Origin: an uncultured Prevotellaceae bacterium
Lineage (GTDB): Bacteria; Bacteroidota; Bacteroidia; Bacteroidales; Muribaculaceae
Assembly: GCA_905210415.1 (NCBI GenBank)
Contig: CAJLWM010000018.1
Location: 1 to 31,656 of the forward strand
DNA length: 31,656 nt
Reading direction: 5' to 3'
The stretch's first letter is position 1; each line of letters begins with the position of its first letter. The notes below the pieces were generated by a model. That model did not search any database. It saw only the letters and a list, made by a program, of their open reading frames with translations, and had not been told where the DNA came from. Both the position numbers and the translations under genes were made by a program. This document shows positions 23,094 to 31,134 of this stretch, in pieces.

Positions 23094-23894
23094 ATGTCAA
23101 ACAAAATCTTATCAATTCTTATTTGCATAGCCTTTTTAACTTCATGCTCGACATCGAAAAATAATCTAACATACTTCGCAAACCTCAAAGATCAGACTTC
23201 TGGAGAAATAGCTTCGGGAAACTTCCAAATGAAAATCATCCCTGATGATGAACTTATCATCACCGTTACCTCGCTTGTGCCAGAAGCCACTGCGCAATTC
23301 AATGTGCCTATGACCAACATAGCCACTCGCGCAGCGGTGTCGCCAAGTCAGATGGGTTCGCTCACAACCTATGTTGTGGATAGCGAAGGTTGCATCATGA
23401 TGCCTGTGCTTGGCAAGATAAAGGTGGCAGGACTCACTACAAGCCAGATTGAAGAAAGAATTAAGACCGAGGTGAGCAAGACAGTAACGGACCCATATGT
23501 GAGAGTGCAGCTCACCGACCTTCGCATAAATGTGCTTGGCGAAGTGAATGCGCCAGGCCCAAAGACTACAGTGAAAAAGCAATACACCATCTTGGATGCC
23601 ATCTCAGATGCTGGCGACTTGACTGCTTATGGCCGCCGTGACAATGTGCTGCTCATTCGTGAGGAAAACGGTAAACACGTTTATCACCGCCTCAACCTTA
23701 ATGATGCGGCAGTGCTATCGTCGCCATACTTCTATTTGCAGCAAAACGATGTGGTGTATGTGGAGCCTAACGAAGTGCAGAAATCAAACTCTAAATACAA
23801 CCAACACAATAGTTACAAACTGAGCGTGATATCAACCATAGTGAGTGCTGCCAGTGTAGTGGCATCACTTGCCATTGTGCTTATCAGTAAGTAG
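23094..23894 (+). CDS. Polysaccharide export outer-membrane lipoprotein (OPX/Wza family)
   Basis: A 266-residue outer-membrane polysaccharide export protein. The ATG at 23094 is preferred to one 45 bases upstream, because it directly begins a lipoprotein signal: KILSILICIAFLTSC, with C18 as the lipidated cysteine. The Poly_export domain (about 40-140) starts with IPDDELIITVTS, where PDD stands for the usual PGD. One SLBB-like region follows (INVLGEVNAPGPKT near 146, DAISDAGDLTAYGRRDNVLLIRE near 167-189). A C-terminal hydrophobic segment (about 243-264) resembles the helix of Bacteroidetes OPX proteins. It opens a plus-strand group with a polymerase and a chain-length protein. Confidence 0.93.
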   Translation: MSNKILSILICIAFLTSCSTSKNNLTYFANLKDQTSGEIASGNFQMKIIPDDELIITVTSLVPEATAQFNVPMTNIATRAAVSPSQMGSLTTYVVDSEGCIMMPVLGKIKVAGLTTSQIEERIKTEVSKTVTDPYVRVQLTDLRINVLGEVNAPGPKTTVKKQYTILDAISDAGDLTAYGRRDNVLLIREENGKHVYHRLNLNDAAVLSSPYFYLQQNDVVYVEPNEVQKSNSKYNQHNSYKLSVISTIVSAASVVASLAIVLISK

Positions 23895-23911
23895 GATTGT
23901 TGCCAAGGGGT

Positions 23912-25150
23912 ATGCTCAGCATTAGAAAAATATTTTTCTGGATAACTCTGTATATGCTATTTATACAGATGTTAGCACCTAAACTGTTTAAACCAGCCGA
24001 TGAATTGGGGGTGTTTTTCATTTTGATAATCATCGGACTTGATATGGTGGTCAATCGTCAGTATACTCGCTACAAAAACATGTTTGTTGTAGTGGGAGTT
24101 TTGGCGTTCTATGCCGTATACTCGCTATTCTTGAAATTCAATACGCCTAAAGCCATATTGATAGACTTTGTGATAGAGTCGAAGCCGTTTGTGCCATTTT
24201 TTATAGGCTATGCCATAGCGCCACGCTACACACACAAAGAGTGCCAGATACTTAAGGCAACGTGTATAGCCATAGCATCGGTGTTGCCGATAATATACTT
24301 CACAGGATGCACATTTGTGGTGATTCACCATGTGGTGTATATAGGTTCTACGGCATTTATTTGCTTTATCACATACATCTATTGCAGCATTCGCAGCGAT
24401 GGCACGATATCACGTCGCGACTTCGCCATAGCGATGTGCATCTTGTCGGTGGGCTTGATATGCACACGATCGAAATATTTCGGAGAAACGGTCTTGGCTG
24501 TTTTTATGTTGTTTTTCTATCGGCCGGGAATGTTCAAGAAATTGCGCGTAAAGCAAGTGGTGATTTTGAGCCTTGTGGTTGCCGCAGTGCTTGTGGTGTC
24601 GTGGAAAAAAATCAGTTTCTATTTTATTGATGGAACAGAGGGCGCATTCGATACCCGTTCGATTCAGGCATTTGCCCGTCCTGCATTGCTTGGCGGCATG
24701 TTTTTGATTTTGTGCGATTTCCCGCTCTTCGGCACAGGATTGGCGTCGTATGCTACGTATGCTTCAAGTCCCGACGTGAACTATTCGGCTGTGTATGCGA
24801 TGTATGATTTGGATAAGGTGTTTGGGCTCTCGGAGCAATTCTACGAGTTTATCTGCGATATATTCTATGCCGAGTTGGCTCAGTTTGGACTTGTGGGAAT
24901 AGGTCTGTTCATATATTTTTTCGTGTGGATATATCAGCGATTGCGCTTGAATCTGCACGACGAAAGCCACTATATGTTTGTCATAGGTGTGCTTGTGATA
25001 GCATACGTGATGATAGAGAATGTGGGCGGTACATTGTTCTCACAATCGGGCGGTTTGTATCTTATGATGCTGCTTGGCACTATCATCGGCAAATATCGAA
25101 AGACAGACAAGGCAGAACGAAAAGCAATATTACAACAAGAATATAAATAA
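23912..25150 (+). CDS. O-antigen/exopolysaccharide polymerase-like membrane protein
   Basis: A 412-residue inner-membrane protein with about ten hydrophobic helices and a longer periplasmic loop near residues 255-310 (GTGLASYATYASSPD ...), as seen in Wzy/O-antigen ligase-type polymerases. The ATG at 23912 has an AAGGGG purine stretch just upstream and is chosen over a TTG 15 bases earlier. It would join repeat units in the periplasm. Its place between the export lipoprotein (17 bases) and the chain-length protein (18 bases) supports polymerase function. Sequence of this family diverges quickly, so the assignment rests on topology and context. Confidence 0.8.
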   Translation: MLSIRKIFFWITLYMLFIQMLAPKLFKPADELGVFFILIIIGLDMVVNRQYTRYKNMFVVVGVLAFYAVYSLFLKFNTPKAILIDFVIESKPFVPFFIGYAIAPRYTHKECQILKATCIAIASVLPIIYFTGCTFVVIHHVVYIGSTAFICFITYIYCSIRSDGTISRRDFAIAMCILSVGLICTRSKYFGETVLAVFMLFFYRPGMFKKLRVKQVVILSLVVAAVLVVSWKKISFYFIDGTEGAFDTRSIQAFARPALLGGMFLILCDFPLFGTGLASYATYASSPDVNYSAVYAMYDLDKVFGLSEQFYEFICDIFYAELAQFGLVGIGLFIYFFVWIYQRLRLNLHDESHYMFVIGVLVIAYVMIENVGGTLFSQSGGLYLMMLLGTIIGKYRKTDKAERKAILQQEYK

Positions 25151-25168
25151 AAAACTCTAATATACGAT

Positions 25169-26773
25169 ATGGAAGAAAAAGACACTATCGATTTAAGGAA
25201 ATATGTGGCGATGGCACGAAAGAAGTGGTATCTATATGCTGCGTCGTTTGTGGTATTTTTGGCGCTTGCCATTACCTATCATTGCTATCACATGGATCAA
25301 TACACCACCTATGCAAGCATCTTGATAGAAGAAGATAGCGAGTCGGGTGGCGCTGCAAGTGCTGCAAAGATGAGTGGCGGTATGGCATCGATCATGCGTT
25401 CGTTCTCGATTGGCGGACTGGGATCGTCGTCGGTGGACAATGAATTGCTTATTTTCCAGTCGCACAATATACTTGTGAACACCATCAAGGACTTCAACCT
25501 CAATTTCACATATATTGAGAGAGATGGCATAAAGAAGGTGAACTTGTATAAGAAATCGCCAGTGATGTTTACGTGCCCAGCTGAGGTGCTCGACACCTTG
25601 TCGGTGGGAATGAAGTTTAAGGTGAATCTGCACAAGGGCGGAAAGGTAGACATCGTGGCCCAAAAGGGTTTCTTCAAAAAGACAGTCGGTGAATGTTTGG
25701 GCGCTACATTGCCATGCAGCATCACCACTCCTTACGGCACATTCCAAGTGCTGAAGACTGCAGAGTATTCTGCCGATGTAGACCGCTCGCTAAATGTGAT
25801 ACTCACAGGCACAGATGCGCTTGCACAAAATTTATCGAAGTTGATTGAAATAGACTATTCTTCAAAGAAGGGCGATGGTGTCGGATTGGTGTTTAAAGCC
25901 ACCGACAAGCAATATGGCAAGGATTTGCTTAATGGTATGATGAGCGTGTACAATCGCATTCGCTTAACTCGCAAGAACGAAAAGGCTATGCAATCGCTTG
26001 AATTCTACGATAAGATGATTGAGGAAATAACATCGTCTCTCTCAGAATCAGAGCAGAAGATGCAGGATTTCCAGACTAAAAACGATATTGTTAGCCCAGA
26101 AGCCGAAGCAACCTATTTCTTCGGAACAGATAAGCAGTCGGAAAATGAGATCATACACCTCCGCGACCAAATCACGATGTATAACCTTGTTTTGTCAATT
26201 CTGTCAGACCCTAATAAGAAGTATGAGTTGTTGCCATCGAGCAGCGATGATGCTTCGGCTGCGATTGTGACAAAATACAATGAATTGATATTGAATAAGC
26301 GCAACATCGAGCGTTCGGCTACGCCTGACAACATTATGCTTAAGCAATTGACAAGTCAAATAGATGCAATGCGTGGCCTTGTCAGTGATAACGTTTTGCT
26401 GATGAAGAAGAATACCGAGAATGTTATCCAATCGCTCAAGGGCATTAAGACCACAAGCAAATCTAAACTCAACAAAACTCCATACTATCAACGCGAATAC
26501 ATCAACTTGATGCGCGACAAAGAGTTGAAGAACGATCTCTATGTATTCTTGTTACAGAAGAGATACAACAGCGCGATGACATTGGCTTCAAACTTCCCAT
26601 CGGGATTTGTAATCGAACCGGCATATTGCGATATTAAACCATTGATGACAAAAAGCCTTATAGGATTTGGCGCGTGTCTGTTCTTGGCTCTGCTTTGTCC
26701 AACAGTAATGGTATGCAAGCTTGCAAATCGCAAATCAATCGACGAAGAGTTGGTTGACGAAGAGGCGGAATAA
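25169..26773 (+). CDS. Polysaccharide chain-length determinant (Wzz/PCP), no kinase domain
   Basis: A 534-residue polysaccharide co-polymerase in the inner membrane. One transmembrane helix lies near residues 18-38 and a second near 496-516. Between them is a long periplasmic domain with a Gly/Ser/Ala-rich loop near 50-88 and heptad-like coiled-coil stretches near 270-310 and 365-430. The cytoplasmic C-terminus is only about 17 residues and acidic (DEELVDEEAE), with no Walker A motif or tyrosine cluster, so the BY-kinase of full Wzc is missing. It controls polymer length and couples with the export lipoprotein two genes upstream. It is the last gene of this group. Confidence 0.9.
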   Translation: MEEKDTIDLRKYVAMARKKWYLYAASFVVFLALAITYHCYHMDQYTTYASILIEEDSESGGAASAAKMSGGMASIMRSFSIGGLGSSSVDNELLIFQSHNILVNTIKDFNLNFTYIERDGIKKVNLYKKSPVMFTCPAEVLDTLSVGMKFKVNLHKGGKVDIVAQKGFFKKTVGECLGATLPCSITTPYGTFQVLKTAEYSADVDRSLNVILTGTDALAQNLSKLIEIDYSSKKGDGVGLVFKATDKQYGKDLLNGMMSVYNRIRLTRKNEKAMQSLEFYDKMIEEITSSLSESEQKMQDFQTKNDIVSPEAEATYFFGTDKQSENEIIHLRDQITMYNLVLSILSDPNKKYELLPSSSDDASAAIVTKYNELILNKRNIERSATPDNIMLKQLTSQIDAMRGLVSDNVLLMKKNTENVIQSLKGIKTTSKSKLNKTPYYQREYINLMRDKELKNDLYVFLLQKRYNSAMTLASNFPSGFVIEPAYCDIKPLMTKSLIGFGACLFLALLCPTVMVCKLANRKSIDEELVDEEAE

Positions 26774-27017
26774 AATCACGAAATGATATAATAGACCCTT
26801 GCCGGCGCACTATGTGGTGTGTCGGCAAGTTTGCGTATAGAGGATTGGTGTAACCGCTTTAGATTAGCCTTAATTCTGTAAAATAGGAGCGCGAGAAGCG
26901 CAGATATGTGGCAAAGTATGCTTAAATTTGTTGATGTGAAAGCTGAAGATTAAGATAATATATGGCAATATATAAGTGCTTGCGTGGCAGGTGCTAACGA
27001 AAAAAGAAGAAAAGAAT
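26774..27017. other. Spacer between polysaccharide group and nitroreductase
   Basis: Contains a terminator hairpin and a TAAATTTG motif (26923-26930) that could be a -7 element for the nitroreductase gene but lacks a matching -33 element. No open frame of interest was seen. Confidence 0.5.
26798..26829 (+). terminator. Terminator at end of the polysaccharide group
   Basis: A 13-bp stem (26798-26810 with 26817-26829, three GU pairs) with loop TATGTG, then TTTGCG. It is 24 bases after the chain-length gene. The T-run is short. Confidence 0.65.
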
Positions 27018-27527
27018 ATGGAATTTTTGGAATTATGTGAGAAGCGTTTTTCGGTGCGCAAATATACCTCAGAGCAGGTGAGTGAAGCCGATTTTGAGTA
27101 CATAATGCAGTGCGTGCGCGTGGCGCCATCGGCGGTTAACTTTCAGCCATGGAAGTTTGTTGCTGTGCGCAGCGAGGAGGCAAAGGCCCGATTGCGTGAA
27201 TGCTACAATAGAGAGTGGTTTGCCACAGCTCCGATGTATGTGATATGCGAGAATGACATGAGCAAGTGCTGGGTGCGAAAGGTGGATGGCAAACAGCATG
27301 GCGACATTGATGTGGCTATAGCAGCCGAGCATCTGTGCTTGGCAGCCACCGAGCGAGGCCTGGGTACATGCTGGGTGTGCAACTTTGATGTTGAGCGCGT
27401 GAAGCAGCAATTCTGTGCCGAAGGCTTTGAGCCAGTGGTGATATTGCCAATCGGGCACATAGCACCAGATTGCCCGATGACAGAGAAAAAGCGTGTGCCG
27501 CTTGCCGACCTTGTGGAGGAAGTGTGA
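27018..27527 (+). CDS. Nitroreductase family protein
   Basis: A 169-residue FMN-dependent oxidoreductase, cytoplasmic. The start motif FLELCEKRFSVRKYTSEQV is the family hallmark (arginines contacting FMN), followed by APSAVNFQPWKFV near 38-50 and the GLGTCWVCNFD block near 115-125. The ATG at 27018 follows a purine-rich stretch (AAAGAAGAAAAG) and fits the usual start position of the family; an in-frame codon at 26976 would add 14 poorly fitting residues. Natural substrates of these proteins are generally unknown. It is followed 66 bases later by the promoter region and start of mtaB. Confidence 0.9.
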   Translation: MEFLELCEKRFSVRKYTSEQVSEADFEYIMQCVRVAPSAVNFQPWKFVAVRSEEAKARLRECYNREWFATAPMYVICENDMSKCWVRKVDGKQHGDIDVAIAAEHLCLAATERGLGTCWVCNFDVERVKQQFCAEGFEPVVILPIGHIAPDCPMTEKKRVPLADLVEEV

Positions 27528-27557
27528 CGCTTGCTGGGTGTGGCGAGTGAGGCGCAG

Positions 27558-27589
27558 TTTGCTGAAACGCATGATTTTTTGTAATTTTG
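27558..27589 (+). promoter_or_regulatory. Promoter of mtaB unit
   Basis: TTTG (27558-27561), 20-base spacer, TAATTTTG (27582-27589). A start site about 7 bases later would exclude the in-frame TTG at 27594 and supports the ATG at 27627. Confidence 0.65.
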
Positions 27590-27626
27590 CGCCTTGAAAA
27601 TATTACACAACTTAGGAATATTAAAG

Positions 27627-28946
27627 ATGATAGATACAAGCACATTCTCCACGCTTACAGCAGAATATCATACGCTTGGTTGCAAACTCAATTTTGCGGA
27701 AACAAGCACCATTGCGCAGCACTTGCAGCAGAAGGGCGTCCGCAGGGCGCATGGAGGCGAGGTGCCCGATATCTGCGTGGTGAACACATGCAGTGTGACT
27801 GAGGAGGCCGACAAGAAATGCCGCCAGTTGATACGTCGCCTTGTGCGCCGTTATCCTGATGCGCTAATGGTGGTGACCGGTTGCTATGCCCAATTGAAGG
27901 CCAAGGAAATTGCCGAAATACCAGGCGTGCATATTGTGCTTGGCAGCGACCAGAAACTGAAATTGGCGGAATACGTTGAGGAATGGATTGCCAATCGCAA
28001 GGCGCTCGTAGAGGTGACTCCGCTGAAGGATATCAAGCAATTCTATCCTTCGTGTTCGCGCGGCGACCGCACCCGCTATTGGCTTAAGGTGCAGGACGGT
28101 TGCGACTATTATTGCAGTTATTGCACCATACCTCGTGCTCGCGGCAGAAGTCGCAGCGGCACTATAGAGAGCCTTGTGGCTCAGGCGCGCGGCGTGGCAC
28201 AAGAGGGCGGTAAAGAGATAGTAATCACGGGTGTGAATATCGGTGATTTCGGTAAAAATACCGGAGAAACGTTTATTGATCTTATAAAGCAACTCGACGA
28301 AGTGGACGGCATAGAGCGTTATCGCATATCGTCGCTCGAACCCGATTTGCTCACCGATGAAATCATAGAATGGGTGGCAGGATCGAAGCGATTTATGCCG
28401 CATTTCCACATCCCGTTGCAAGCTGGTAGCGACGAGGTGCTCGAACTGATGCGCCGACACTACGATACTGCGCTATTTGCGCACAAAGTGCAGAAAATCA
28501 AGGAGGTGATGCCGCATGCGTTTATCGGCGTGGATGTGATTGCCGGAGCTCGTGGCGAGACCGATGAACTTTTTGAGCGTTCATATCATTTTATTGATGG
28601 CCTTGATGTGACTCGCTTGCATGTGTTCCCATATAGCGAGCGACCAAACACCTTGGCACTCAACATAGAGCCAGTGGTGGATGTTAAGACCAAGAGTCTG
28701 CGCACCAACCGACTCATAGCGTTGAGCGAGAAGAAACTGCGTGCCTTCACCGAGCGATTTGCCGGCACTACACGCAAGGTGCTTTATGAGCAACCTCGCG
28801 AGGGTATGCCGATGCACGGATTTACCGATAATTATCTGAGGGTGGAAACTCCATTCCGTGCCGAATATATCAATGGAGTGGCCAACACGCGCTTGGGCAA
28901 GATAATCGACGACGATTGCACAATGAGCGCAGAGATAGTAGATTGA
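27627..28946 (+). CDS. mtaB: tRNA t6A37 methylthiotransferase MtaB
   Basis: A cytoplasmic radical SAM enzyme that converts t6A at position 37 of ANN-decoding tRNAs to ms2t6A. The N-terminal UPF0004 domain supplies cysteines C19 (HTLGCKLN), C55 (NTCSVT) and C86 (VTGCYAQ) for the auxiliary [4Fe-4S] cluster. The radical SAM motif CDYYCSYC gives C159, C163 and C166 and is followed by TIPRARGRSRSG, typical of MtaB. The C-terminal region after about 375 corresponds to TRAM. The GCKLN pattern separates MtaB from MiaB (which has GCQMN). The 439-residue length fits. It heads a tight plus-strand run with the acyltransferase and GT2 genes. Confidence 0.95.
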   Translation: MIDTSTFSTLTAEYHTLGCKLNFAETSTIAQHLQQKGVRRAHGGEVPDICVVNTCSVTEEADKKCRQLIRRLVRRYPDALMVVTGCYAQLKAKEIAEIPGVHIVLGSDQKLKLAEYVEEWIANRKALVEVTPLKDIKQFYPSCSRGDRTRYWLKVQDGCDYYCSYCTIPRARGRSRSGTIESLVAQARGVAQEGGKEIVITGVNIGDFGKNTGETFIDLIKQLDEVDGIERYRISSLEPDLLTDEIIEWVAGSKRFMPHFHIPLQAGSDEVLELMRRHYDTALFAHKVQKIKEVMPHAFIGVDVIAGARGETDELFERSYHFIDGLDVTRLHVFPYSERPNTLALNIEPVVDVKTKSLRTNRLIALSEKKLRAFTERFAGTTRKVLYEQPREGMPMHGFTDNYLRVETPFRAEYINGVANTRLGKIIDDDCTMSAEIVD

Positions 28947-28967
28947 AAAAGGCGAAGCTATAGACGA

Positions 28968-29876
28968 ATGAGCAAACTGAGCGAAAATATTCTGTATAGT
29001 CCGTTAGATGCGTTGCTGCATCTGATGGCTATGTTGCCATTTGGTGTGCTTTATGCCTTTTCTGATATGCTATATTTCATAGTATATAAGGTGGTGGGCT
29101 ATCGCAAAGGCATTGTAAGGAAAAATCTTGCAGAGAGTTTCCCTGAAAAATCGGAAAAAGAATTGCGTAGCATAGAGCGAGAATTCTATCATCATCTTGC
29201 CGACTACTTTGTAGAAACCGTGAAATTGATGCACATAAGCGACGAAGAGATGCGCCGTCGTTGTGTGTTTGAAGGCATAGAATCGGTTGACAAGGCTTTT
29301 GACGAAGGTCGCTCGATAATAATGTATGCGTCGCATTACGGCAACTGGGAATGGCTCACCTCGATAACCTTGTGGACACGCCATCGCGCCAACGATGATG
29401 TGGTGTTTGCGCAGGTATATCGTCCGCTGAAAAACCAATGGTTTGACCGCTTCTTCTTGCGCTTGCGCGGCAGATTTCATTCGCTGTGCCTTGCAAAGAA
29501 CTCGGTGTTTCGCGATTTGATACGTATGCGCCGCGATGGCAAGCCAGTGATTACGGGATTTATCAGCGACCAGCATCCCAATGTCAACGACCAAGGGCAT
29601 GTGATACGCTTCCTCAATCACGACACGGCGATGATAACCGGCGCAGAAGTGATAATCAGGAAATTGGACTATGTGGCTATGCACTTCGATATGGAAAAGG
29701 TGAAGCGTGGCCATTATAAGGTGACAATCAGGCCAATCTGCAGCGATGCAAAGACTTTGCCGATGGGCGAAATCACCGATGTGTATGCTCGCAATCTGGA
29801 GCAACGCATCAAGCAAGCGCCAGCCTACTGGTTGTGGACGCACAATCGCTGGAAACATAAGGTGACAATACAATAA
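28968..29876 (+). CDS. LpxL/HtrB-like lysophospholipid acyltransferase
   Basis: A 302-residue inner-membrane-associated acyltransferase, probably adding a secondary acyl chain to lipid A. It has an N-terminal hydrophobic segment (about 12-42) and the catalytic H-X4-E motif in HYGNWEW (H123, E128). Other family blocks are the early RKNLAESFPEKS and the late QAPAYWLWTHNRWK near 285-298. It starts 21 bases after mtaB and ends 24 bases before a GT2 gene, so the three are likely one transcript. The exact acceptor (lipid A or another aminolipid) cannot be decided from the sequence. Confidence 0.92.
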   Translation: MSKLSENILYSPLDALLHLMAMLPFGVLYAFSDMLYFIVYKVVGYRKGIVRKNLAESFPEKSEKELRSIEREFYHHLADYFVETVKLMHISDEEMRRRCVFEGIESVDKAFDEGRSIIMYASHYGNWEWLTSITLWTRHRANDDVVFAQVYRPLKNQWFDRFFLRLRGRFHSLCLAKNSVFRDLIRMRRDGKPVITGFISDQHPNVNDQGHVIRFLNHDTAMITGAEVIIRKLDYVAMHFDMEKVKRGHYKVTIRPICSDAKTLPMGEITDVYARNLEQRIKQAPAYWLWTHNRWKHKVTIQ

Positions 29877-29900
29877 AGGAATCATTATATAACGTCTGTG

Positions 29901-30917
29901 ATGGAAACGATAAATAAGGTAGCGGTAGTAATATTAAACTGGAATGGCGTGGCGTTGCTTCGCCGCTATATGCCCTCGGTGGTGGCAAACACCAATTCCG
30001 AAGTGGCTGATGTGATAGTGGCTGACAACGGCAGTACAGACCAAAGCCTCACGTTTTTGGCTGTACAGTATCCGCAGGTAAAGGTTATTCACTTGGCGGA
30101 AAACTATGGCTTTGCCGAGGGGTATAACCGTGCAATCGCTCAGTTGAACTATAAGTACACATTGCTGCTCAATAGCGATGTGCGTGTGCCTCAAGGTTGG
30201 ATAGAGCCATTGTATGAATATATGGAGCAGCATCCCGAGGTGGGCGCATGCCAACCAAAGTTGCTAAAAGAATACGATGGCGATCAACCATTGTTTGAGT
30301 ATGCAGGCGCAGCGGGTGGTTTTCTTGATTGCCATGGCTACCCATATTGCCGCGGAAGGCTTTTCAGCAATGTTGAGGCTGATCACGGACAGTATGACGG
30401 CGGAGAGCCTATAGAAGTGTTTTGGGCTACAGGTGCTGCGTTGATGACTCGCACCGATGTGTATCTGAAAGCCGGCGGTCTTGATAAGCATTTCTTTGCC
30501 CACATGGAAGAGATAGATTTGTGTTGGCGCATACACCTGTTGGGCTATTCTATCAAGTGCGTCACAGCGAGCAAGGCTTACCACCTTGGTGGAGCAAGTT
30601 TGCCGGCAAGCAATCCGCGCAAGACCTATCTGAATTTCCGCAACAACCTATTCCTATTGTATAAAAATCTGCCTCAGAAAGAGGGCAAGAGATTGCTGAT
30701 AGTGCGCAGATTGTATGACACGCTGTCGTGGCTGATGTTTGTGGCCACATTCCAGTGGGGCAACGCGCGGGCAGTGCTGCGTGCGCATCGCGACTACAGG
30801 CGTTTTCACCATCGCTATGATGGCATTCAGCCAGAGCAAAATTTGCTGAAGACCATGCCAGGTGCGCGACGCAACATTGTGCTGGAGTATTATTTGCTTG
30901 GACGACGCAAGTTTTAA
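29901..30917 (+). CDS. Glycosyltransferase family 2 (rhamnosyltransferase-like)
   Basis: A 338-residue GT-A enzyme in the COG1216/rhamnosyltransferase-like group. It shows VAVVILNWNG near the start, VADNGSTDQS (about 40-49), LAENYGFAEGYNRAI and LLNSDVRVP (DXD-like, near 95), then the FWATGAALMTR block and HFFAHMEEIDLCWR near 193-207, which binds the acceptor or acts as base. The ATG at 29901 directly follows an in-frame GTG. It is co-directional with the acyltransferase gene and probably modifies the cell envelope, either LPS core or polysaccharide. The donor sugar is unknown. Confidence 0.92.
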   Translation: METINKVAVVILNWNGVALLRRYMPSVVANTNSEVADVIVADNGSTDQSLTFLAVQYPQVKVIHLAENYGFAEGYNRAIAQLNYKYTLLLNSDVRVPQGWIEPLYEYMEQHPEVGACQPKLLKEYDGDQPLFEYAGAAGGFLDCHGYPYCRGRLFSNVEADHGQYDGGEPIEVFWATGAALMTRTDVYLKAGGLDKHFFAHMEEIDLCWRIHLLGYSIKCVTASKAYHLGGASLPASNPRKTYLNFRNNLFLLYKNLPQKEGKRLLIVRRLYDTLSWLMFVATFQWGNARAVLRAHRDYRRFHHRYDGIQPEQNLLKTMPGARRNIVLEYYLLGRRKF

Positions 30918-30939
30918 CCCGATTCGGGCAAATTTTTTT
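30918..30939 (+). terminator. Weak terminator after the GT2 gene
   Basis: A short 4-bp stem CCCG/CGGG with loop ATT, starting right after the stop codon, is followed by CAAATTTTTTT. The T-run is good but the stem is short. Confidence 0.45.
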
Positions 30940-31048
30940 GTTGGAATTAAAGTGCCACTGAAGCAAATAGCCAATTTTGCATAAGAAAAGTGGTGCTTTG
31001 TTATGTTTTTTTATCATTTAAATATCGTTAGAAATTGAGGTGATATGC

Positions 31049-31056
31049 TAATTTTG
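31049..31056 (+). promoter_or_regulatory. -7 element of the last gene
   Basis: TAATTTTG lies 78 bases before the ATG at 31135. A TTA-like -33 element is placed at about 31028. The -7 match is perfect, the -33 match is weak. Confidence 0.4.
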
Positions 31057-31134
31057 TGCCCGAAATATGTTTTGTGTCAGCATGATAAATAATTATACGT
31101 CGAAACAACAACTACTATAAATAATCGAATTTTT

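Noticed and set aside
29070..29885. A 271-codon minus-strand frame across the acyltransferase gene
   Set aside because: It is the complement of a well-supported LpxL-like gene and has no family features.
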